Shown here: positions 43,010 to 52,165 of the stretch, one piece after another
Layout: each line of letters starts with the position of its first letter
Position numbering within the stretch: position 1 is the first letter of the stretch
DNA from: Eubacteriales bacterium
Lineage (GTDB): Bacteria; Bacillota; Clostridia; Lachnospirales; Lachnospiraceae
Direction: 5' to 3'
Assembly: GCA_030524785.1 (NCBI GenBank)
Contig: JAUNFZ010000010.1
Coordinates: 1 to 55,382, forward strand
Length of the DNA stretch: 55,382 nucleotides
Translations under genes and position numbers: made by a program
Notes under the pieces: model-generated
The model's input: only the letters and a program-made list of their open reading frames with translations
What the model was told of the DNA's origin: nothing
The model's database searches: none

Positions 43010-44029
43010 ATGCCTTTTGAAATAGTACGAAATGATATTGTAAATATGAAAGTGGATGCGGTGGTAAACACTGCAAATCCTAATCCTGTCATCGGCTCCG
43101 GCGTTGACAGCGGAATACATAAAAAAGCCGGATATGAGATGCTTGTGGCAAGACAGAAAATCGGCTGCATTGATTTTGGTGACGCAGTTATTACCCCAGG
43201 ATTCAATCTGGATGCCAAGTATGTTATCCATACTGTAGGACCTGTTTGGGAGGATGGCAATCACGGAGAGGAGCAGATTTTATCTTCGTGCTATAGGAAA
43301 TCCCTGGCATTGGCTAACGGTAAGCTCCATGAGGAATTTCAGTCCGGCTATATCTGTCCCATTTACTTTGGTATGCTGACGGAAGCTGAACGACTGGAAA
43401 TGGGGAAACGGCTGGCAGCTCTCGCGGAAAAAAATGATTACAAAATCGAAACCGGTTTTCTTGGCACGCCTTATTTACTGTTTGCCTTATCCGATACGGG
43501 ACATACGGACACCGCCTACCGCGTGCTGCTGAATGAAGAATGCCCCGGGTGGCTTTACCCGGTAAAACTCGGCGCGACGACCATCTGGGAGCGCTGGGAT
43601 GCGCTGCGCCCGGACGGCACGGTCAATCTCTCCAATGACTATGTAGGCGGCAAGGGCGCTACCAGCGCCGATTTTGATCCGGAGGATCAGAGTGCGCCAA
43701 GCATGACCAGCTTCAATCATTATGCTTACGGCGCAGTCGGCGATTGGCTGTACCGCCGGGTGGCAGGATTGGAGGCCATGGAGCCTGGATGGAAACGCTT
43801 TCGGGTTCAGCCCATGCCGGGAGGCGGTCTGACGTGGGCTGAGGCATATACCGAAACGCCTTTCGGGCAGGTTCGCGCACGTTGGGAAATCCGCGACGGC
43901 AGCTTTGAACTGAGGGTGGATGTGCCGGAAGGTGCGGCTTGTGAGGCTGTTCTGCCTGATGGAACGAAATGCGAAGCCGCCGCCGGAAGTCATTGCTTCA
44001 CATGCGTATATGGAGGAGGAATTTTATGA
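43010..44029 (+). CDS. Chimeric ORF: macro domain fused to the C-terminal part of a GH78 alpha-L-rhamnosidase
   Basis: This 339-residue frame joins two unrelated proteins. Residues 1 to about 102 are the first half of a macro domain (ADP-ribose binding): IVRNDIVNMKVDAVVNTANPNPVIGSGVDSGIHKKAG, then GDAVITPGFNLDAKYVIHTVGP and CYRKSLALA. The rest, from about GKLHEEFQSGYICPIYFGM, is the last third of a GH78 rhamnosidase: TGFLGTPYLLFALSDTGHTD, YPVKLGATTIWERWD, SFNHYAYGAVGDWLYRRVAG and the C-terminal beta domain. The junction is near base 43316. Neither half is complete. GGAGG precedes the ATG, so it can be translated, but function is doubtful. Confidence 0.85.
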   Translation: MPFEIVRNDIVNMKVDAVVNTANPNPVIGSGVDSGIHKKAGYEMLVARQKIGCIDFGDAVITPGFNLDAKYVIHTVGPVWEDGNHGEEQILSSCYRKSLALANGKLHEEFQSGYICPIYFGMLTEAERLEMGKRLAALAEKNDYKIETGFLGTPYLLFALSDTGHTDTAYRVLLNEECPGWLYPVKLGATTIWERWDALRPDGTVNLSNDYVGGKGATSADFDPEDQSAPSMTSFNHYAYGAVGDWLYRRVAGLEAMEPGWKRFRVQPMPGGGLTWAEAYTETPFGQVRARWEIRDGSFELRVDVPEGAACEAVLPDGTKCEAAAGSHCFTCVYGGGIL

Positions 44030-45351
44030 AACGCACATTTCACATCATCAACTGGCTGCTTGCGGTCTCTCTGTTCATGGCCTTCAATTATTTCCCCCTC
44101 GTCGGCGGGATCATGATTGTGCTTGAGGCGGTTTTGCTGTTGGCAAAAAGGGATTTGCGGATACCAAAGCATCTGATACCTGCCTGTCTGATGGCGATTG
44201 CGCTTGTGGGAGGAATGTTTGTTCATCGCTATTCGATCAGGATGGTTTTCGCTGTGGTCGCCTGCCTGTGTGCCTTGTGTCTGCTGATATTGGATATCCG
44301 TGAATCAAAAAAGCGCAGACATAAAATCATATCGATCATCGGATATGCGGGGCTTGGTTTTTCAGCCATATGTGCCTGCCTGCTGCTGTACAATGTTCTG
44401 AATCCTGACGCTCTGATGATCATGGGTTGTCAGGGCGGGGACACCAGCTATCCGGCCAATGTTCAGGAAACGCATGAAATGATCGACGATATAGAGGTAT
44501 TTCAGGATGTCACTTATACCAGTGCCTACCCGAACAACACCTATACCGTTTATCATGTGCCGGAAAACAGGGGTGTTTTCTTCTATATCCACGGCGGCGG
44601 ACTTGTGGGTGGTGACAAACACAGCACGGCGCAGGACAAGTATCTCTTTTCCATGATGGACGCGGGATACAGCGTGGTGACCGTGGATTACGTACTGGCT
44701 CCCCAGAATCCGTTCCCGCAGTCGGTTCATGAAGTAAACGACGCGCTTGCCTATTTTATCCGTCATTGTGATGCCTATGGGCTGAGCGCCGACCGCATCA
44801 TCGTTGGTGGCGACTCCGCAGGCGGTATGCTCAGCGGTCTGCTTGCAGTCGTAAACACCAATCCTGATTACGCGGCAGAGATGGGAATCGTACCCGCTAT
44901 ATCAGGCACAGAGGTCACGCTGAAGGGCTATATCTCCATTGCCGGGCTTGTGGATGTCCCGCGTTTTGGCAACACGGGCAACTTTGCCGTGGACTGGTTT
45001 TTTGATACGATGGGGCGCTCTGCATTTCAGAACGCAGATTATGCCTGCTCGGATGATGCACACCTTGGTTCTGTCCTTGAGCATGTGACTGCCGATTTCC
45101 CGCCGAGCTATCTGAGCGATGGAAATCTCGGAACTTTCACGGATCAGGGAACGGATCTGGCAGCACGGCTGAACGAGCTGGGGGTACCTGTTGAAACAAA
45201 TTTCCTTGACCGCAGTCACGGCGTCCTTTTTCACACCTGGGAGTTGGATACTGCATCAGAACAAGGTGCGGAAAATTTTGCAAAGACGATTGCGTTTTTG
45301 GATTCCCTCTCAGCATCGACTTCCGAGGATGCCAAAGGGCAAATGCCCTGA
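44026..45351 (+). CDS. Membrane-anchored alpha/beta hydrolase (HSL-type esterase)
   Basis: This 441-residue protein has four to five N-terminal membrane helices (about 1-130) and then an esterase domain of the hormone-sensitive-lipase group: IHGGG near 186 (oxyanion hole), GGDSAGG near 261 with the nucleophile Ser, and a late DRSHGVLFH with the catalytic His near 397. It probably removes acyl groups outside or at the membrane. The start overlaps the rhamnosidase stop by 4 bases (ATGA), so it was once part of a rhamnoside-degradation operon. GGAGGAGG precedes the ATG. Confidence 0.85.
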   Translation: MKRTFHIINWLLAVSLFMAFNYFPLVGGIMIVLEAVLLLAKRDLRIPKHLIPACLMAIALVGGMFVHRYSIRMVFAVVACLCALCLLILDIRESKKRRHKIISIIGYAGLGFSAICACLLLYNVLNPDALMIMGCQGGDTSYPANVQETHEMIDDIEVFQDVTYTSAYPNNTYTVYHVPENRGVFFYIHGGGLVGGDKHSTAQDKYLFSMMDAGYSVVTVDYVLAPQNPFPQSVHEVNDALAYFIRHCDAYGLSADRIIVGGDSAGGMLSGLLAVVNTNPDYAAEMGIVPAISGTEVTLKGYISIAGLVDVPRFGNTGNFAVDWFFDTMGRSAFQNADYACSDDAHLGSVLEHVTADFPPSYLSDGNLGTFTDQGTDLAARLNELGVPVETNFLDRSHGVLFHTWELDTASEQGAENFAKTIAFLDSLSASTSEDAKGQMP

Positions 45352-45441
45352 AAAGCGCAAGTGGCCAACTGAAAAATCTTAATACACAGTTTATGATATT
45401 TTGGTGGTTTTTCTTATCATTTGAATGCAAGGAAGCAAGCG

Positions 45442-45639
45442 ATGAAACGATGCCGGGTAATTGATATTGGCGCGTCCTCCGGACGGCATATTGTGGGCTG
45501 GCGGAAGAATGGCGAAATCGGGGAACAGGCAGAAAACATTCAAAAATTGTATCAATTTGGAAACGCAATATGGTGGGGATTGCCGCATGGCCTGTCAATG
45601 GATTCGTTTCCGAAAATGATTTCACTGGAAAGGCTGTGA
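45442..45639 (+). pseudogene. rhaB: Rhamnulokinase N-terminal fragment
   Basis: The frame reads RVIDIGASSGRHIVGWRKNG from near its start, the phosphate-1 motif of rhamnulokinase (FGGY family), then EIGEQAENIQKLYQFGN, which resembles the LEEIYRFEN stretch that follows in RhaB. After about 65 codons it runs into unrelated sequence and stops. A complete kinase is about 480 residues. It fits the truncated rhamnosidase upstream: remnants of a rhamnose locus. Confidence 0.6.
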
Positions 45640-45688
45640 TACCTTTTGCAACCTCGGCAAGCAGTATTTTGCCCTAAAGGTCAATCTG

Positions 45689-45841
45689 CCTACAGCAACG
45701 CTCAACATCTACACCCATCTTGGTCTGGAGGATGCGGCAGATGAGCTGAAACGGATGGAGGATCTGGAAAACGCAAAGAAGGAACTGAGCAGGACAAAAG
45801 AGGATGCTCCCGCAACGCAGAAAATGTTCCGGGCAATTTGA
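45689..45841 (+). pseudogene. Tyrosine recombinase (integrase) C-terminal fragment
   Basis: The frame ending at TGA 45841 reads PTATLNIYTHLGLEDAADEL followed by KRMEDLENAKKEL. The NIYTHLGLEDA block with its tyrosine is the end of a phage/ICE-type tyrosine recombinase; the catalytic Arg and His boxes upstream are missing. It marks one edge of the accessory island and implies past integration of a mobile element. No intact integrase or clear attachment site was seen. Confidence 0.65.
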
Positions 45842-45918
45842 AAAATGGGCTGCAAATCAAATTCTATTGCAAATAATTGCGATAACTCGCAAAAATATTT
45901 ATTAGTTGGCTGCGAAAT

Positions 45919-45946
45919 GCGCTCTGCCTCGGCAGGGCGTTTTTTC
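45919..45946 (+). terminator. Terminator at the right edge of the accessory island
   Basis: GCGCTCTGCC and GGCAGGGCGT pair around TC and run into TTTTT. The following 220 bases (45947-46170) contain repeated CTACTACGATT-like words (46016-46036) and no gene. Confidence 0.8.
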
Positions 45947-46170
45947 TACATTCCCCACTCCCCAAATCTCGCAATCTATAGTAGAATAATCAGAGTAGTA
46001 AGCTCCCTCGATTTCTACTACGATTTTACTACGATTCATGTCCCGGGCTTGCCCCGCTTTGCCCACTTTGCTTATTCTGTGACAAATTTAACAATCTTAG
46101 GGCAAAACTTATAATCGGCAAACTGCGGCAAATCGGGGCAGAATACGGCTTTTTAGGAGGATTTTCGTTT

Positions 46171-46629
46171 ATGATTAAGATACTTTTTGTGTGCCAGGGT
46201 AATATCTGCCGTTCCCCTATGGCGGAATTTGTATTTTCTGATATGGTAAATAAAAGAGGCTTGTCGGATCAGTTTCATATTGAATCTGCGGCTACCAGTA
46301 TGGAAGAAATAGGAAACGGCGTCCATTATGGGACGAGGAATAAGCTGCGCCGGGAGGGTGTTCCGATGTGGGATCACAGGGCGCGGCAGATAACCCGCGG
46401 GGATTATGACCGGTTTGACTACATCCTGGGCATGGAGCAGTGGAATCTGCGGAATATAAAACGGATTATCGGAGCGGATCCGGAGAAGAAAGTCCATTTG
46501 CTGCTGGACTACAGCAAGTCGCCCAGGGATATTGCAGATCCATGGTATACGGGAAACTTTGACGTTACCTATGATGATATCGTGGAGGGATGTGAGGGAC
46601 TGCTTGCCCATATTCTTTCGGAAATGTGA
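46171..46629 (+). CDS. Low-molecular-weight protein tyrosine phosphatase
   Basis: This 152-residue cytosolic phosphatase has the active-site loop CQGNICRS (Cys8 nucleophile, Arg14; CX5R) and the general-acid aspartate in DPWYTG near 123. Length is normal. AGGAGG precedes ATG 46171. Such proteins dephosphorylate tyrosine or arginine residues; no kinase or substrate gene is adjacent. It is the first intact core-type gene after the island. Confidence 0.93.
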   Translation: MIKILFVCQGNICRSPMAEFVFSDMVNKRGLSDQFHIESAATSMEEIGNGVHYGTRNKLRREGVPMWDHRARQITRGDYDRFDYILGMEQWNLRNIKRIIGADPEKKVHLLLDYSKSPRDIADPWYTGNFDVTYDDIVEGCEGLLAHILSEM

Positions 46630-46679
46630 TTGATTCTGAGGAATGTAAATAATTTTTAAACCCCTTTTCAATTTCCATT

Positions 46680-46703
46680 GATTGTGGTATACTAACCACA
46701 ATC
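46680..46703 (+). promoter_or_regulatory. Palindrome over the -10 box of the 43-residue membrane peptide gene
   Basis: GATTGTGGT (46680-46688) and ACCACAATC (46695-46703) are perfect 9-bp arms; the centre forms part of the -10 box TATACT (46688-46693). A weak -35, TTTTCA, lies 17 bases upstream. This is the geometry of a repressor site. Confidence 0.55.
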
Positions 46704-46718
46704 GGAGGAAATATAGAC

Positions 46719-46850
46719 ATGGAATTTAATCTGGTGATATTTTTTATTGCGATTGCACTTGTGATTGTTGCGGCGGTTGTTGCGGCGGTGGTGTCCGTAA
46801 CCAGCGCTGTGGCGGGATTTGTACACAAGAATATCGATGACGAAGAATAA
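46719..46850 (+). CDS. 43-residue single-span membrane peptide
   Basis: ATG 46719 follows CGGAGGAAATATAGA. The 43-codon frame encodes MEFNLVIFFIAIALVIVAAV, a further hydrophobic run rich in Val and Ala, and a hydrophilic acidic tail (HKNIDDEE). It should be one membrane helix with a cytosolic tail. It has its own promoter, palindrome and terminator, so it is a real transcription unit. It could be a regulatory micropeptide or a toxin-like peptide; no family is recognised. Confidence 0.65.
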   Translation: MEFNLVIFFIAIALVIVAAVVAAVVSVTSAVAGFVHKNIDDEE

Positions 46851-46870
46851 ATACGGACGGTAATATGGCC

Positions 46871-46908
46871 GGAATGGGCGGTGCAGATGCGCAGCCCTTT
46901 CCGTTTTT
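46871..46908 (+). terminator. Terminator after the small membrane peptide gene
   Basis: GGAATGGGC (46871-46879) pairs with GCCCTTTCC (46894-46902) with one mismatch and is followed by GTTTTT. An extended -10, TGCTATACT (46933-46941), lies downstream as the likely hom promoter. Confidence 0.6.
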
Positions 46909-47093
46909 GCGCGTATAAGCCCGGAAAGTGGCTGCTATACTTGCATGAGCAGACATTTGACGGGCAACGGACAGCGGCGCTGTGTGCCGGTGACACACGT
47001 TTGGCGCCGACCGAAGCGGAAACCAGTTTTGCTGTAAGCTGCCCGCAGACAGCGCGTCGGACGGATTTGTTTGCGTCAGAAAGAGGAGTGGGA

Positions 47094-48380
47094 ATGAAAG
47101 ACAATAAGATTCAAATCGCCCTGCTTGGTCTGGGAACGGTAGGGCTTGGCGTGTACAAGGTATTGGAAAAGCAGAAAGAGGAAATGCTGCCGAAGCTTGG
47201 CGTGGAGCTGGAGATTAGAAAGATTCTGGTCCGGGATCTCAAAAAAGCTGCGTCCAAGGGAGTGGATGCTGGGCTTTTGACGAATCATTGGGAGGACGTC
47301 ATTCGGGATGATGCAATTGATATTGTTGTCGAAGTCATCGGGGGAATGGAGCCGGCGCGAACTTATATCCTGGAAGCACTGCAGGCGGGGAAAAATGTAG
47401 TTACGGCGAATAAAGATCTGATTGCTGTAGATGGAAAAGTGCTGATGGACGCTGCAAAGCAGTCCGGCAAGGACTTTTTCTTTGAAGCGTCTGTGGCAGG
47501 AGGAATACCAATCATACGTCCGCTGAAACAGAGCCTGGAAGCAAACCATATCTCCGAGGTGGTAGGAATCATAAACGGAACCACGAATTTCATTCTCACG
47601 AAAATGACAGAGGAAAATATGGAATTTTCAGAGGCGCTGGCGCTGGCGACTCATCTTGGATATGCGGAAGCAGATCCAACGGCGGATATTGACGGACTGG
47701 ACGCAGCCCGAAAGGTGGCTATTCTTGCCTCGATTGCCTTTAATTCAAGGGTGACTTTCGAGGATGTCTATACGGAAGGAATCACCAAAATCACATCCCG
47801 GGATATCCGCTATGCCCGGGAAATGGGATGTGCCGTAAAGCTTTTGGGCGTAGCAAGAAATACGCCGGAGGGTATAGAGGTCAGTGTACATCCAATGCTG
47901 ATCGACAGTGATCATCCGCTGGCATCGGTGAATGATTCCTTTAACGCTGTATTTGTGCGGGGCGACGCGGTGGGAGATACCATGTTTTACGGGCGCGGAG
48001 CCGGAGAGCTTCCTACAGCAAGCGCTGTGGTAGGGGATATCTTTGACGTAGCGAAAAATATCGTTTTCAATTGTACAGGCCATGTAAACTGTACGTGCTA
48101 TAAGAATCTTCGGATTAAAAAGCGTGAGGAGATTGTAAGCCGCTACTTTATGCGCTTGCAGGTGGAGGACCGTCCCGGGGTGCTGGCTGCGGTGACAAGT
48201 GTGTTTGGAGACAATAACGTCAGCATTGAGCAGTTTATTCAGAAGCGGAAAAAAGGTACTCTGGCGGAAATCGTGGTGATTACGGAAGAAGTGATCGAGC
48301 GCAATTTCAACGATTCTCTGGAACATCTGAAGAATATGCCGATGATCAAAGAGATTTCTGCGGTGATACGCGTTTATTAA
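47094..48380 (+). CDS. hom: Homoserine dehydrogenase with ACT domain
   Basis: This 428-residue cytosolic enzyme reduces aspartate semialdehyde to homoserine (threonine and methionine synthesis). GLGTVGLGV near 12-20 is the NAD(P)-binding loop, GIINGTTNFILTKM near 165 and GYAEADPTADIDGLDAARK near 195 are the family signatures, and the C-terminal ACT domain (RLQVEDRPGVLAAVTSVFGDNNVSIEQF) allows feedback control by threonine. ATG 47094 follows AGAGGAGTGGG; the upstream in-frame extension to 46881 runs through the promoter region and is rejected. Its product supplies the substrate of the metY pathway. Confidence 0.95.
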   Translation: MKDNKIQIALLGLGTVGLGVYKVLEKQKEEMLPKLGVELEIRKILVRDLKKAASKGVDAGLLTNHWEDVIRDDAIDIVVEVIGGMEPARTYILEALQAGKNVVTANKDLIAVDGKVLMDAAKQSGKDFFFEASVAGGIPIIRPLKQSLEANHISEVVGIINGTTNFILTKMTEENMEFSEALALATHLGYAEADPTADIDGLDAARKVAILASIAFNSRVTFEDVYTEGITKITSRDIRYAREMGCAVKLLGVARNTPEGIEVSVHPMLIDSDHPLASVNDSFNAVFVRGDAVGDTMFYGRGAGELPTASAVVGDIFDVAKNIVFNCTGHVNCTCYKNLRIKKREEIVSRYFMRLQVEDRPGVLAAVTSVFGDNNVSIEQFIQKRKKGTLAEIVVITEEVIERNFNDSLEHLKNMPMIKEISAVIRVY

Positions 48381-48416
48381 AAATTTCTGCAGCGACAGAG
48401 TTTACAGGTAAAATAT

Positions 48417-48436
48417 CCCCGCAAAAGGCTGCGGGG
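48417..48436 (+). repeat. Short hairpin between hom and gpmI
   Basis: CCCCGC (48417-48422) and GCGGGG (48431-48436) pair around AAAAGGCT. No T-run follows. It may mark the 3' end of the hom message or act as a leader structure of gpmI. Confidence 0.5.
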
Positions 48437-48462
48437 AATCAAAATGATAAAGGAGAAGAAGC

Positions 48463-50004
48463 ATGAAAAAGAAACCAACAGTTTTAATGATCCTGGATGG
48501 ATACGGACTGAATAAGAAAACAGAGGGAAATGCAGTGGCGGAGGCAAAAACTCCGGTGATGGATAAACTGATGGCAGAATATCCTTTTGTGGAAGGCCAG
48601 GCAAGCGGCCTTGCGGTAGGTCTGCCGGATGGACAGATGGGCAATTCTGAAGTGGGCCATTTAAATATGGGCGCCGGCCGTATTGTTTATCAGGAACTGA
48701 CAAGGATTACCAAAGAGATTGAGGACGGAGACTTCTTTAAGAACGAGGCGCTGCTGGCTGCATGCAAAAATGTAAAGGAAAATCATTCTGCACTTCATTT
48801 ATATGGACTTGTATCCGATGGAGGAGTTCACAGCCATATTACGCATATTTTCGGTCTTCTGGAACTGGCAAAGCGCGAGGGAATAGAGAAAGTATATGTA
48901 CATTGCTTCCTGGACGGCCGCGATACGCCGCCGGCGTCAGGAAAAGAGTATGTGGAACAGCTGGAAGCCAAAATGGCTGAGCTCGGTGTCGGAGAGTGCG
49001 TTTCTGTAATGGGACGTTACTATGCGATGGACAGAGATAACCGGTGGGATCGGGTGGAGCTGGCGTATAAAGCTCTGGTAAAGGGCGAAGGCGTTCAGTG
49101 CGATTCCATCACCAAGGCGATTCAAAATTCTTATGACGATGGAAAAACGGATGAGTTTGTGATTCCTGCGGTTCTTTACAGGGACGGCAGACCGGTGGGA
49201 AGAATTGCTGATAAAGATTCTATCATTTTCTATAATTTCCGCCCGGACCGCGCAAGAGAGATTACCAGAACCTTCTGCTGCGACGATTTCAATGGCTTTG
49301 AACGGGGCAAACGGCTCGATGTAACGTATGTCTGCTTTACTGAGTATGACGATACGATTCCGAATAAGCTGGTGGCTTTCCATAAGGTACAGATTACAAA
49401 TACGTTCGGTGAATATCTGGCGGCACATCATCTGAAGCAGGCCAGGATTGCCGAGACAGAGAAGTATGCCCATGTAACATTTTTCTTTAACGGTGGAATC
49501 GAGGAGCCCAACGAAGGCGAAGACAGAATCCTTGTAAAATCCCCCAAGGTGGCTACTTACGACCTGAAGCCGGAGATGAGTGCATACGAGGTGTGCGACA
49601 AATTGTGCGAGGCGATTCGCTCACAGAAGTATGACGTGATTATTATCAACTTTGCAAATCCTGATATGGTAGGCCATACCGGAGTGGAAGCTGCTGCGAT
49701 TAAAGCGGTGGAGGCTGTTGATGAGTGCGTGGGAAAAGCCGTTGACGTAATTAAAGAGGTAAATGGTCAGATGTTTATCTGTGCGGACCATGGCAATGCA
49801 GAGCAGTTGGTGGACTATCAGACGGGCGAACCGTTTACAGCTCATACGACAAATCCGGTTCCCTTTATCCTTGTAAATGCAGATCCGAAATATACGCTGC
49901 GTGAGGGCGGACGTCTGGCAGATATTATTCCGACGCTGATTGAATTGATGGATATGGAGCAGCCGGCGGAAATGACTGGAAAATCTCTGCTGGTAACGAA
50001 ATAA
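48463..50004 (+). CDS. gpmI: Phosphoglycerate mutase, cofactor-independent
   Basis: This 513-residue metal-dependent enzyme interconverts 3- and 2-phosphoglycerate in glycolysis. The N-terminal PTVLMILDGYG and MGNSEVGHLNMGAGR (with the catalytic Ser) are hallmark motifs; HCFLDGRDTPP, FNFRPDRAREITR and the late CADHGNAEQLVD supply the other metal and substrate ligands. Length is normal. AAAGGAGAAG precedes ATG 48463. Enolase, the next glycolytic enzyme, is encoded 436 bases downstream. Confidence 0.97.
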   Translation: MKKKPTVLMILDGYGLNKKTEGNAVAEAKTPVMDKLMAEYPFVEGQASGLAVGLPDGQMGNSEVGHLNMGAGRIVYQELTRITKEIEDGDFFKNEALLAACKNVKENHSALHLYGLVSDGGVHSHITHIFGLLELAKREGIEKVYVHCFLDGRDTPPASGKEYVEQLEAKMAELGVGECVSVMGRYYAMDRDNRWDRVELAYKALVKGEGVQCDSITKAIQNSYDDGKTDEFVIPAVLYRDGRPVGRIADKDSIIFYNFRPDRAREITRTFCCDDFNGFERGKRLDVTYVCFTEYDDTIPNKLVAFHKVQITNTFGEYLAAHHLKQARIAETEKYAHVTFFFNGGIEEPNEGEDRILVKSPKVATYDLKPEMSAYEVCDKLCEAIRSQKYDVIIINFANPDMVGHTGVEAAAIKAVEAVDECVGKAVDVIKEVNGQMFICADHGNAEQLVDYQTGEPFTAHTTNPVPFILVNADPKYTLREGGRLADIIPTLIELMDMEQPAEMTGKSLLVTK

Positions 50005-50333
50005 TGGTACTGGGAATTGTAAGAGACGCGATCCATTTAAAGCTGAAAGCACGGGAGGAAAGTCCGCTGATTTCCGTTTATGAATTTTGTTATGCAGCCG
50101 GGCTTGGTTTGCGGATCATGGAGATACAGTGGGAGACTGCTGAAAAAATACGCGATACGGAGGACTTTATTTCCGTCAAAAATAAGGTGCAGGAAATGGT
50201 GAAGGATAGCCAGGCTTTTGAAAATTATCCGAATGGTCTCCGGCTGAAGAACCTGATTGCAGGCTGTAGAATTGGCGGTCAGATGTCGGAAGAAGCAAGG
50301 CTTCTCTTTGATATGGGATTTTCAGGGGAATAA
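50004..50333 (+). CDS. Hypothetical protein, coupled to gpmI
   Basis: This 109-residue protein is of unknown function. Its ATG overlaps the gpmI stop by one base (TAATG), so it is probably translated by reinitiation. The sequence is helical and soluble (RDAIHLKLKAREESPLISVYEFCYAAGLGLRIMEIQW, then ISVKNKVQEMVKDSQAFENYPNGLRLKNL), with no membrane segment or metal motif. A helical regulator-like or protein-binding role is possible. Coding is supported by position and by a lack of strong competing frames. Confidence 0.6.
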   Translation: MVLGIVRDAIHLKLKAREESPLISVYEFCYAAGLGLRIMEIQWETAEKIRDTEDFISVKNKVQEMVKDSQAFENYPNGLRLKNLIAGCRIGGQMSEEARLLFDMGFSGE

Positions 50334-50359
50334 TCACATATCGGAAGAATGTATGGCGG

Positions 50360-51705
<1,346 letters not shown>

Positions 51706-51744
51706 ATAAGTTACATTTTATGTGTATTTTAAACGAAAAAGTGG

Positions 51745-51773
51745 TTGAAAATCCAGAAAACCTGTGTTACACT
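51745..51773 (+). promoter_or_regulatory. Probable promoter of secG
   Basis: TTGAAA (51745-51750) and TACACT (51768-51773) are 17 bases apart, 28 bases before the GTG start of secG. Confidence 0.6.
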
Positions 51774-51801
51774 TGATGTGTTTGACATAGGAGGTGGAGA
51801 A

Positions 51802-52038
51802 GTGGGAGTTTTAAGAGTCATTCTTACCATAATCTTTATCATTGATTGTATCGCGTTAACCGTTCTTGTATTGATGCAGGAGGGCAAACAGGCCGGCCTG
51901 GGAAGTATCGGAGGGCTTTCCGAGACATACTGGGGAAAAAATAAGGGACGTTCCATGGAGGGCGCTCTTGTGAAAGGCACGAAAATACTTGCCATTGGAT
52001 TTATCGTTTTAGCGGTTATTTTAAATCTGAACTTTTAA
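51802..52038 (+). CDS. secG: Preprotein translocase subunit SecG
   Basis: This 78-residue membrane protein has two helices (LRVILTIIFIIDCIALTVLVLMQ and a C-terminal ILAIGFIVLAVILNL) joined by the conserved loop QEGKQAGLGSIGGLSETYWGKNKG. It is the small subunit of the SecYEG protein-export channel. GTG 51802 follows AGGAGGTGGAGA. It stands in the clostridial order secG-rnr-smpB-ssrA and is followed by a terminator. Confidence 0.94.
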   Translation: MGVLRVILTIIFIIDCIALTVLVLMQEGKQAGLGSIGGLSETYWGKNKGRSMEGALVKGTKILAIGFIVLAVILNLNF

Positions 52039-52045
52039 CGGTGAG

Positions 52046-52074
52046 ACACTCTTGTGATAAGCAAGAGTGTTTTT
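52046..52074 (+). terminator. Terminator after secG
   Basis: ACACTCTTG (52046-52054) and CAAGAGTGT (52062-52070) form a perfect 9-bp stem followed by T residues. Confidence 0.88.
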
Positions 52075-52165
52075 CGTCTCATAGGAAACTGCGTTTCCAT
52101 GATACAAAGGAGGCGCACTTCGCGGAAAAGAAACACCCAAAGCGCCAAGCCTTGGAAAGGATGAT

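Noticed and set aside
45842-46170. Attachment site of a mobile element near the integrase remnant
   Set aside because: Words such as GGGCAAAA and CTTATAAT recur near 42010-42070 and 46098-46115, but no convincing pair of direct repeats and no tRNA gene was found.
46881-47093. N-terminal extension of homoserine dehydrogenase by 71 codons
   Set aside because: It runs through a terminator arm and promoter region, and the family begins at MKDNKIQIALLGLGTVG with a ribosome site before ATG 47094.
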